In this document: piece by piece, positions 1 to 6,213 of the stretch | Position numbering within the stretch: position 1 is the stretch's first letter | Layout: each line of letters starts with the position of its first letter | Assembly (NCBI GenBank): GCA_027021285.1 | Contig: JALUUP010000294.1 | Location: 1-10,121 of the forward strand | DNA: 10,121 bases | Direction of reading: 5' to 3' | Origin: Bacteroidota bacterium | GTDB lineage: Bacteria > Bacteroidota > Ignavibacteria > SZUA-365 > JAADGX01 | Made by a program: the position numbers and the translations under genes | The notes under the pieces: generated by a model | What the model saw: the letters and a program-made list of their open reading frames with translations, nothing else | Told to the model about the DNA's origin: nothing | The model's database searches: none

Positions 1-855
1 CGGCAATGGACACACCTTTCGAAACAGTTCGGCGGGATCGGAACCAAGGGGCCTGGGGAAACCCAGATCGAAACCGACCGTCGCCTCATCCGCTCGCGCA
101 TCGACGTTCTCAAGAAAAAGCTGAAACGCATCGAGCGCAGACGGGAGACACAGCGCAAGGGACGCGACGACCTCGTCCGAGTGGCACTGGTTGGCTACAC
201 CAACGTGGGAAAATCCACCCTGCTGAATATCCTGACGGACGCGAGCGTGTTCGTGGAAAACCAGCTCTTCGCCACACTCGATTCCACCGTGCGGTCTATG
301 ACCCTGTCGTCCGGCACGACGGTGCTGATCTCGGACACCGTCGGGTTCATCCGTAAACTCCCAACCACGCTGGTGGCCTCGTTCAAATCCACGCTGGAGG
401 AAATCGTCGAGGCGGACATCATTCTCCACCTCGTTGACGCGGCGCATCCGCGGTTCCCTGACCAGATCGTCGCAGTAAACATGACCTTGGACGAAATTCA
501 CGCAGGCGGGAAACCCAACCTGCTGGTGTTCAACAAGATCGACGTCCTCGAAGACCCGGACAATCTCGCGGAATTGCGGGAACGCTTTCCCGAGGCGGTG
601 TTCATCTCCGCTTCCAGGGGAATCAATATTTCCACGCTGATGACCCGCATTGAAGAACTCGTCGAGCTCCAGTACGCGGAATTCACGTTCAACATCGACC
701 CCGTCGATTACCGCATCGTGAACGAGATTCACGAGATTACCAAAGTCCTGGCCACGGAGTACGAGGATTCCATGGTGACCATTCGCTGCCGCACCAATTA
801 CGAGCGCGTCACACAGTTGCTCAAGCGGTTTCCGGACCTGCGAAGGGTGATATGA
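1..855 (+). CDS. hflX: GTPase HflX, 3' part (5' end outside the window)
   Basis: HflX is a ribosome-associated GTPase that splits stalled or heat-damaged 70S ribosomes. The reading frame is open from base 1, giving about 284 C-terminal residues; the N-terminal nucleotide-binding-like domain lies off the window. The visible part begins with the family signature around FGGIGTKGPGETQIETDRR, followed by a charged helical linker rich in Lys and Arg. The G domain then shows G1 GYTNVGKST (visible residues 65-73), a G2-region TLDSTVR, G3 DTVGF (112-116), G4 NKID (178-181) and G5 SAS (about 203-205). The C-terminal tail after the G domain is of normal length and ends in a TGA at 853-855. An apparent start at 181 is an internal GTG (Val), not a real start. 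The stop overlaps the rsmI start as ATGA, so the two are probably co-transcribed and translationally coupled. Identification is secure; only the missing N-terminus limits it. Confidence 0.96.
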   Translation, partial: RQWTHLSKQFGGIGTKGPGETQIETDRRLIRSRIDVLKKKLKRIERRRETQRKGRDDLVRVALVGYTNVGKSTLLNILTDASVFVENQLFATLDSTVRSMTLSSGTTVLISDTVGFIRKLPTTLVASFKSTLEEIVEADIILHLVDAAHPRFPDQIVAVNMTLDEIHAGGKPNLLVFNKIDVLEDPDNLAELRERFPEAVFISASRGINISTLMTRIEELVELQYAEFTFNIDPVDYRIVNEIHEITKVLATEYEDSMVTIRCRTNYERVTQLLKRFPDLRRVI

Positions 856-1592
856 GTGATTTCACCATTCCCGACTACACCGGAAGTGATCCCGAACCGG
901 GAACGCTTTACGTGGTATCCACGCCGATCGGCAATCTTCACGACATCACCCTTCGCGCACTTCACATCCTGTACCGGGTGAACCTCGTCGCCGCCGAAGA
1001 TACCCGCACTACATCCAACCTGCTCCGGTATTACGGGATCGAAGTCCCCCTGCTCAGCCTGAACGCGCGCAACGAGCGGTTGCGCATCCCTGCCATCCTC
1101 GCCCGGCTCGAACGGGGCGAGAGCGTTGCCGTGGTCAGCGACGCGGGCACACCGGGCATCTCCGACCCCGCCGCCCAACTGATCGCGGAAACGATGGCAG
1201 CGGGCTACGAGGTCTCCGCCGTTCCCGGAGCGTCATCGCTCATGGCTGCGCTGGTCAGCTCCGGCTTGCGCATCAGCTCGTTCGTGTTCGAAGGTTTTCT
1301 CCCGGTCAAGAAGCGGCGCCGTGCCCGGCTCCAGCGCATCGCCGAGGAAGAGCGTGCGGTGGTTCTCTTCGAATCGCCCCACCGCGTGCGCCGGACCATC
1401 AAGGAATTAGCGGAGGCGTGCGGCGACCGCCGCGTCGCTATATGCCGGGAACTGACCAAGAAGTTCGAGGAAATCCGGCAGGGATCATTGGAGGAGATCG
1501 CGGAATTCCTCGAGGAAAAAGCCCCGCGCGGCGAATACGTCATCGTTCTCGACGCCCGGCGGGAAAGAAAAGAAGAGAGAACTCACTCGTAG
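852..1592 (+). CDS. rsmI: 16S rRNA (cytidine1402-2'-O)-methyltransferase RsmI
   Basis: RsmI uses S-adenosylmethionine to 2'-O-methylate C1402 of 16S rRNA in the ribosomal decoding centre. The 246-residue product has the tetrapyrrole-methylase fold motifs in order: STPIGNLHD (23-31), AEDTR (48-52), SDAGTPGISDP (96-106), VPGASS (124-129), FEGF (146-149), ESPHR (174-178) and the ELTK-x-E-x-x-x-G stretch (about 200-211). It is about 40 residues shorter than the E. coli enzyme (286): it ends just after the methylase domain in a charged tail and lacks the C-terminal helical extension. The ATG at 852 is supported by AAGGG at 843-847 with a 4-nt spacer and by the ATGA overlap with hflX. The 3' end overlaps the convergent permease gene by 10 bp, so the rsmI transcript must terminate inside or beyond that gene. 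Confidence 0.96.
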   Translation: MSDFTIPDYTGSDPEPGTLYVVSTPIGNLHDITLRALHILYRVNLVAAEDTRTTSNLLRYYGIEVPLLSLNARNERLRIPAILARLERGESVAVVSDAGTPGISDPAAQLIAETMAAGYEVSAVPGASSLMAALVSSGLRISSFVFEGFLPVKKRRRARLQRIAEEERAVVLFESPHRVRRTIKELAEACGDRRVAICRELTKKFEEIRQGSLEEIAEFLEEKAPRGEYVIVLDARRERKEERTHS

Positions 1593-2821
1593 CGCAGCGC
1601 CTCGACAGGATCGAGGTTGGCCGCTTTCCAGGCGGGATACACGCCGAAGATCACACCGATAACGGTACACACCACCAGGCCCAGGATCGCCCAATCCACG
1701 GGAACCACCACAGGGATCGAGAGCATGATGGCCACCACGTTCCCCCCCAGTATTCCGAGTATTATCCCGATGATCCCCCCGATCTGGCAAATCACCACGG
1801 CCTCGGTCAGGAACTGCACCAGGATGTCGTTGCGGCGCGCTCCAATGGACTTGCGAATGCCGATCTCCCGGATGCGCTCGGTTACCGAGACCAGCATGAT
1901 ATTCATGATGCCGATACCCGCCGCCAGGAGGGCGATGCCGGCCACGCCGGCCGTCCCCACGCGCAGGTAGTAGGTCATGTCGTTTACCGCCCCGATTATC
2001 GACTCGTTGGTGACGATCTCGAAATCGTTGTCCTCGCCCGGGGGGACTTTCCGCGCCTTGCGAAGAATGCCGATCACCTGGTCGATGGCCCGGTCGAACG
2101 ATTCCTTGTCCACAGCGGCGACTTCGATGGTCACGGAACGCCGTCCGCCAAAATACCGCTGGTACTGCGGGAGGGGAATGACCACGAGGTTGTCCTGGGA
2201 TCCGCCGAATAGACCGCCTTTTTCCGCCGTCACCCCGATCACCGTGAAAGGCTTGTTGTTGATGAGGATCGTCTTCCCGATGGGATCGACGCTGGGCATG
2301 ATACGCTTGACAATCTGGGGTCCGATAACGGCGACGTTACGGGAGTACTCCACGTCCTGCCGCGAGAACATCCTCCCTTCGCCGATATCGTAATTCCGCG
2401 TAAAAAGCACGTTCTCCGTGGCTCCGATGATCGAAATATTGGGATCGGTTTTCGCGCTCCGGTACTTGACGACCCCGCCACCCCTGCCCGCGGATATGGA
2501 AACGTACTTGGCGTAGGTGGCTTCCTCCTCGACGCGCCGGGCCATTTCCACCGTGATGTTCTTGCGGTTCCGGTACTTCCACCAGCTCTCGGGGCCGCCC
2601 ATCCGAACCGCCGGGTATTTCTGAACCACGAAGGAATTCGCGCCAAGCACGTTGAAACTCGATTCGATGCTGCTCTGCAAAACGCCGATCCCCGTCATGA
2701 CGCCGATGATCGAGAACACACCGATGACAACGCCAAGCAAGGTCAGGACCGCGCGGAGCTTGTTGGCCCGCAGGGCGTCGATGGCCATGTAAAAACTTTC
2801 TGATATGTCGTAATACGTCAT
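1583..2821 (-). CDS. MacB/FtsX-family ABC transporter permease
   Basis: This is an inner-membrane permease of the MacB/LolC/FtsX (type VII ABC) class; such proteins work with a separate or fused ATPase to transmit ATP-driven motion across the membrane to periplasmic substrates. The 412 residues are arranged as a short cytoplasmic N-terminus with the typical ALRANKLRAVLT stretch, TM1 (about 22-45), a large MacB-type periplasmic core domain (about 46-285), then TM2 (about 286-312), the highly conserved cytoplasmic segment SVTERIREIGIRKSIGARR (312-330), TM3 (about 334-366) and TM4 (about 375-396). It ends with the family tail NLDPVEALRYE. The chosen ATG fits the usual N-terminus but has no good Shine-Dalgarno. 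It is the last gene of the minus-strand run, 100 bp after recX. No ATPase or membrane-fusion protein is present in the window, so it is an orphan here and the substrate is unknown. Family call firm; role open. Confidence 0.93.
   Translation of the reverse strand: MTYYDISESFYMAIDALRANKLRAVLTLLGVVIGVFSIIGVMTGIGVLQSSIESSFNVLGANSFVVQKYPAVRMGGPESWWKYRNRKNITVEMARRVEEEATYAKYVSISAGRGGGVVKYRSAKTDPNISIIGATENVLFTRNYDIGEGRMFSRQDVEYSRNVAVIGPQIVKRIMPSVDPIGKTILINNKPFTVIGVTAEKGGLFGGSQDNLVVIPLPQYQRYFGGRRSVTIEVAAVDKESFDRAIDQVIGILRKARKVPPGEDNDFEIVTNESIIGAVNDMTYYLRVGTAGVAGIALLAAGIGIMNIMLVSVTERIREIGIRKSIGARRNDILVQFLTEAVVICQIGGIIGIILGILGGNVVAIMLSIPVVVPVDWAILGLVVCTVIGVIFGVYPAWKAANLDPVEALRYE
1600..1616. other. Perfect 6-bp hairpin just past the rsmI stop, within the permease 3' end
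   Basis: CCTCGA (1600-1605), a 5-nt loop (1606-1610) and TCGAGG (1611-1616) form a perfect inverted repeat starting 8 nt after the rsmI stop. There is no T-tract on either side (TTGGCC follows on plus, CGCTGCGC on minus), so it is not a canonical intrinsic terminator. On the minus strand it encodes the conserved Leu-Asp-Pro-Val-Glu near the permease C-terminus, so it may be a by-product of codon choice. It could still protect a 3' end or pause polymerase. Confidence 0.3.
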
Positions 2822-2833
2822 GACAGCGTCCCG

Positions 2834-2863
2834 GTTATGCTACTTCTTCAAAAGATATGTCAA
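2834..2863 (-). promoter_or_regulatory. Candidate promoter of the ABC permease gene
   Basis: In the 100-bp recX-permease gap the minus strand reads TTGACA (2863-2858, a perfect sigma-70 -35), an 18-nt spacer, and CATAAC (2839-2834, 4 of 6 matches to TATAAT). The predicted transcript would begin only about 5-8 nt before the ATG, giving an almost leaderless mRNA; this agrees with the absence of a Shine-Dalgarno. The same stretch also holds TATCTTTT, one mismatch from the Bacteroidota -7 element TAnnTTTG, so the true start may differ. Confidence 0.35.
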
Positions 2864-2921
2864 TTTCCGCCCTGAAGGAAAGCCCATACAGCAGGTACGG
2901 CGGCAGCGGTGGAAAGATACG

Positions 2922-3569
2922 TTACTTTTCGTTCGATTCGAGAAGCTCCTCCGCCACGGCGCGCGCAAGCCGCGAGGGGAAACCTCGCCGAACCAGGAAA
3001 GATATCATCCTGGTCATCTTTTTTCGCGGCGGCGACACCCGTGCGAGACGGGGAAGGTACCCGGTCGCAGCGTCCCACGCCAGGCGTAGCTCGTCGTCCT
3101 CCGACATCAATTCGTCAAGTACCTGGCGGATAATTTCTTCCGGGACTCCTTTTCGGCGCAGCTCGAGAGACAACGCCGACCGCCCCTTGGGTCGAAAGCG
3201 CGAACGATCGCGGACGAACGCCTCGGCATAGTTCCGGTCGTCGAGGTAACGCAGGCGCCGCAGCCTTTCGAGCGTTGACTCTACGGCCCCGCGGGAATAC
3301 GCCTCTTCCAGCAGCTTCGCGCGGACTTCCTCCTCGGTACGCAGGCGGCGGGAAAGATACCGGCAGGCTCTCTCGAATGCTTCCTCCCGCTGGGCTTCGA
3401 TTTTCAATCGCTCGAGGTCCGCGTCGGAGAGTACAAGCCCCGGAGCGAGAAGAAACGCCTCCACGACACTTACCGGAGCACCGAAAGCAAATTCATCGTT
3501 GATAAAAATGGAAACGCGGCTGGGGTTCCGCTTCTGGCGTTCAACACGGGTGACGATGTTTTCCCCCAT
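2922..3569 (-). CDS. recX: Regulatory protein RecX
   Basis: RecX binds RecA filaments and modulates (usually inhibits) RecA recombinase and coprotease activity. The product is 215 residues from ATG at 3569, or 218 from TTG at 3578, which immediately follows the upstream stop; neither has a clear Shine-Dalgarno. A beta-rich N-terminal region (RVERQKRNPSRVSIFINDEFAFG) is followed by the arginine-rich three-helix repeats typical of RecX: a first around EEAFERACRYLSRRLRTEEE, a second with the diagnostic YLDDRNYAEAFVRDR and RPKGRSALSLELRRKGVPEE, and a third near the C-terminus with FLVRRGFPSRLARAVAEELL. Its length matches the longer RecX forms rather than the roughly 150-residue ones. It lies two genes downstream of recA, separated by a lipoprotein gene, and is probably on the same mRNA. 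Assignment is confident from motifs and context. Confidence 0.93.
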   Translation of the reverse strand: MGENIVTRVERQKRNPSRVSIFINDEFAFGAPVSVVEAFLLAPGLVLSDADLERLKIEAQREEAFERACRYLSRRLRTEEEVRAKLLEEAYSRGAVESTLERLRRLRYLDDRNYAEAFVRDRSRFRPKGRSALSLELRRKGVPEEIIRQVLDELMSEDDELRLAWDAATGYLPRLARVSPPRKKMTRMISFLVRRGFPSRLARAVAEELLESNEK

Positions 3570-3578
3570 GGGAAACAA

Positions 3579-4493
3579 TCAATTGTTCAGTAACTGGGAG
3601 ACGGGCACCGTGAGGGAATCGGCGTTCATGCCGCCGAAGACACCAACACCGTTGGTGATATTCCCCATGTCGGGCACGTCCTGGCGAAAGGTCAGTTCGT
3701 CGTTGAACCCGCGGACCACCATGAAGTAGTTGTAAAAATGCACTTCCAAAGTGTATCCCTTGACCATGGCCTTCATGTTGGAGAATCCGTCGGATTCCAT
3801 TTTCGCCATGATTCTCGCGATCAAATCGGTAGGAAAAATGATGGATTTACGACGCGATACGTCCGGGTATATCAGGACCTCTTTGCCTGACTGCTTCACA
3901 ACAGATACGGGGACTTCCCGACGTTCGGATACGACCCGGCCATCGACGAGTTTTTCCCCGCTGATAAAGAGGCGAAAATAGTACCCCTTCGCGGGGGCCG
4001 TGAGGCTCGTACCGCCCGTTCCTATTTCAATCGCCTGACGCCCCATGCCGTAAATCGTCGGTCCGAAATCGAGGAAAGGACGATTCGGCATGATGAACGA
4101 GCCAGTAATTTCGGGAAAGCCGGGAACCTGTACGTGAAGCGTGTAGATCGCGCCCGGCTTCAAAATCATTCCACGATGAAGCCACACACGCCGGTAGCCG
4201 TTCGGATCGGAAACGAGCGTATCCTCGAACCTGTAACGCAATCCCCGCGACACGACGAAAACCGTGGCGGAATCGATGGTCATTCTATTGACAGGCTTGT
4301 CCGGTGTCGTTGATTCCGCGTCGTACGTCGTCTCCAGGCGAACAACCTGGACATCCGCCGATGCATCCATGACCGCGAACACGGCAATCTCACGCTCGAA
4401 GGGGGCTTTCGGACTGAACGCGTTCTCGTCGCAACCGGCAAGGAGAAATCCGATCACGACCAGAACGAACGATGCGCGGCGCGCGGGCGTCAT
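3579..4493 (-). CDS. Lipoprotein, DUF4249-like, between recA and recX
   Basis: This is a predicted exported lipoprotein of 304 residues. The N-terminus has Arg residues, a hydrophobic core (SFVLVVIGFL) and a lipobox LLAGC with the lipidated Cys at position 21, followed by Asp-Glu-Asn. The mature part is beta-rich and lacks extra cysteines. It resembles the Bacteroidota DUF4249 family: an early strand VVRLETTYDAE, a mid-protein LKPGAIYTLHVQVPGF strand pair, and a C-terminal NITNGVGVFGG segment near the end. The family has no settled function; members are often found in envelope loci, sometimes near TonB-dependent receptors, but none is seen here. The ATG overlaps the recA stop by 4 nt (ATGA), and the only AGGA abuts the start codon with no spacer, so translation probably depends on coupling to recA. 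It ends 9 nt or less before recX. The lipoprotein call is firm; family membership is moderately sure. Confidence 0.85.
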   Translation of the reverse strand: MTPARRASFVLVVIGFLLAGCDENAFSPKAPFEREIAVFAVMDASADVQVVRLETTYDAESTTPDKPVNRMTIDSATVFVVSRGLRYRFEDTLVSDPNGYRRVWLHRGMILKPGAIYTLHVQVPGFPEITGSFIMPNRPFLDFGPTIYGMGRQAIEIGTGGTSLTAPAKGYYFRLFISGEKLVDGRVVSERREVPVSVVKQSGKEVLIYPDVSRRKSIIFPTDLIARIMAKMESDGFSNMKAMVKGYTLEVHFYNYFMVVRGFNDELTFRQDVPDMGNITNGVGVFGGMNADSLTVPVSQLLNN

Positions 4494-5551
4494 TCCTGGC
4501 CGACTTTCTGCTTCTCGGGCTTCGGCTTGTCTTCGCCCGCGTTCTTGTCGGGTTCAAGGATGCCCGCCTTGATCTTGACTTCTTTTTCAATGCGCCCCAG
4601 GAGCTCGGGATCGTCCATCAGGACCTTGCGCACGGACTCACGGCCCTGTCCCAGCCGTTCCGTTCCGTACGAAAACCAGCTTCCGCTCTTTTGAACGACG
4701 CCGAGATTGACGCCGAGGTTCAGCAGGTCGCTGACCTTGGAGATGCCTTCATTGTAGTAGATGTCAAACTCGGTGTCCTTGAAAGGCGGAGCGACCTTGT
4801 TCTTTACCACCTTGACCTTGACGTGATTCCCGATGATATCTCCACCGTCCTTGATGATGTCGCGGCGACGGATATCTAACCGGACCGACGCGTAGAATTT
4901 CAGCGCGTTGCCGCCGGTGGTCGTCTCCGGGTTCCCGAACATGATTCCAATCTTCTGCCGGAGCTGGTTGGTAAAGATAACGGTGGTGCGGGACTTGCTG
5001 ATGGCGGACGTCAGCTTGCGCAACGCCTGCGACATGAGACGCGCCTGGGTGCCCATGGTGGGATCTCCCATTTCGCCCTCGATTTCCGCCCGCGGCACCA
5101 GGGCCGCCACGGAATCGACGATGATGACATCCAGCGCGTTGCTGCGCACGAGTGTTTCGGTGATTTCCAGCGCCTGTTCACCGAATTCCGGTTGCGAGAG
5201 GAGCAGGTTGGCCACATCCACGCCTATGCGGCGGGCATAGCCGATATCCAGGGCGTGCTCCGCGTCGACAAAGGCGGCGATGCCTCCCGTCTTCTGCGCT
5301 TCGGCGATGATATGGAGGCACAACGTAGTTTTTCCCGAAGACTCCGGGCCGAAAATCTCGACCACGCGCCCCCGGGGAATTCCACCCACACCCAGGGCGA
5401 CGTCCAATGAAATGGAACCGGTGGGAATAACCTCGATCCTGGGTATGGCTTTGTCCCCCAGGCGCATGATGGAACCCTTGCCGTACTGCTTTTCAATCTG
5501 CTCAACTGCAAGCTGAAGCGCTTTCGACTTGCCGTTTTTGTCATCTGCCAT
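4490..5551 (-). CDS. recA: Recombinase RecA
   Basis: RecA forms ATP-dependent filaments on single-stranded DNA, drives homologous recombination and stimulates LexA-type self-cleavage. All 353 residues appear intact. Motifs: the N-terminal polymerisation helix with QIEKQYGKGSIMRLGD (18-33), Walker A GPESSGKT (68-75), the catalytic Glu in DAEHA (Glu98), Walker B VIIVD (142-146), L1 DNA-binding loop EGEMGDPTMGTQAR (158-171), and the L2 loop following FTNQLRQKIG, with FGNPETTTGGNALKFY (205-220). The last 19 residues are Lys-, Glu- and Pro-rich with about equal positive and negative charge, unlike the strongly acidic E. coli tail. The start ATG is preceded by a weak GGGAAC. It lies 33 bp after thpR and overlaps the lipoprotein start by 4 nt. 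No recognisable LexA box of the E. coli (CTGT-N8-ACAG) or Gram-positive (GAAC-N4-GTTC) type was seen just upstream. Confidence 0.98.
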   Translation of the reverse strand: MADDKNGKSKALQLAVEQIEKQYGKGSIMRLGDKAIPRIEVIPTGSISLDVALGVGGIPRGRVVEIFGPESSGKTTLCLHIIAEAQKTGGIAAFVDAEHALDIGYARRIGVDVANLLLSQPEFGEQALEITETLVRSNALDVIIVDSVAALVPRAEIEGEMGDPTMGTQARLMSQALRKLTSAISKSRTTVIFTNQLRQKIGIMFGNPETTTGGNALKFYASVRLDIRRRDIIKDGGDIIGNHVKVKVVKNKVAPPFKDTEFDIYYNEGISKVSDLLNLGVNLGVVQKSGSWFSYGTERLGQGRESVRKVLMDDPELLGRIEKEVKIKAGILEPDKNAGEDKPKPEKQKVGQE

Positions 5552-5584
5552 GGTTCTGTTCCCGTTAAAGTTGTTAATGATCAG

Positions 5585-6151
5585 TTAGGTTATTCCCTGG
5601 AATGGCAGCCGGAAGAGTTCCTTGTGCATGGCACCCTCCGGGGTGAGTGTGCTCTGTTTCAGGGAAACGGCTTCCAGGGTCATGGAAAACGAAGTAAATG
5701 TACATTGCTTCAGCGTCGAAATCAAATCTTCAAGTCCGTCACGATCCTTTACCCGGCCCAGGGTAATATGGGGGTGAAACCGCCTTTGCTCCGGCTCGAA
5801 ACCGAACTTCGCCGCTTCCTCCTCGATTGTCCGCTGCAAGGAAAATATCTCGTCGGGTGCGGCGCTCGAACCCAGCCAGATGACACGCGGACGGGAACGC
5901 GACGGAAACGCGCCGATCGTATCGGCCTGAAACGCGAGCACCGGAACGCGCGAGACTTTTTCTCTCAACGCTTCCGCCATCTCTTCCAGGATTTCCCTCG
6001 TCGTGTCGCCGAGGAATTTCATGGTCACGTGGAAATTCTCCGGTTTTTCCCAGCGAACACGCACTCCCGGCACGCGGAGGTCGCGCTGCAGGTCCGCAAT
6101 GGTATTCCGCAAGGAGACGGGGGCATCGATACCGATGAAAGCACGGATCAT
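5585..6151 (-). CDS. thpR: RNA 2',3'-cyclic phosphodiesterase ThpR (2'-5' RNA ligase family)
   Basis: ThpR is a 2H phosphoesterase that opens 2',3'-cyclic phosphate ends of RNA and, in vitro, can ligate tRNA halves through a 2'-5' bond. The 188-residue product has the normal family length and starts with the characteristic MIRAFIGIDAP. The two catalytic His-x-Thr motifs are present: HVT (41-43) in ENFHVTMKFLGD and HIT (128-130) in RRFHPHITLGR. AAGGA lies 9 nt before the ATG, supporting the start. The gene sits directly upstream of recA (33-bp gap), an arrangement known from other bacteria, where cinA often precedes it; cinA is absent from this window and a secreted propeller protein takes that place. 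Probably the first gene of the thpR-recA-lipoprotein-recX unit unless transcription reads through from further upstream. Confidence 0.93.
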   Translation of the reverse strand: MIRAFIGIDAPVSLRNTIADLQRDLRVPGVRVRWEKPENFHVTMKFLGDTTREILEEMAEALREKVSRVPVLAFQADTIGAFPSRSRPRVIWLGSSAAPDEIFSLQRTIEEEAAKFGFEPEQRRFHPHITLGRVKDRDGLEDLISTLKQCTFTSFSMTLEAVSLKQSTLTPEGAMHKELFRLPFQGIT

Positions 6152-6213
6152 GCTCGCTGGTCCTTGTTCCGTTCCCGAATCCCGATACGTCTTGTCGTCG
6201 TCATGATCTTCCG

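Noticed and set aside
181..183. An internal start for a short GTPase gene
   Set aside because: The same frame is open upstream to base 1 and encodes the diagnostic HflX GTKGPGE region, so the GTG is an internal valine.
1516..1533. GC-rich stretch followed by TTTTT on the minus strand, a possible terminator for the permease inside rsmI
   Set aside because: The only stems available are 3-4 bp with no sensible loop, and the bases encode the conserved end of rsmI. Too weak to call.
1418..2212. A 264-codon plus-strand open frame spanning the rsmI end and the permease gene
   Set aside because: It crosses two confidently identified genes in a different frame, and the translation is low-complexity His/Arg/Gly/Pro without motifs.
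5552..5584. An SOS (LexA) box in front of recA
   Set aside because: Neither CTGT-N8-ACAG nor GAAC-N4-GTTC is present; the GAAC copies are direct, not inverted. LexA sites in this lineage could differ, so regulation stays open.
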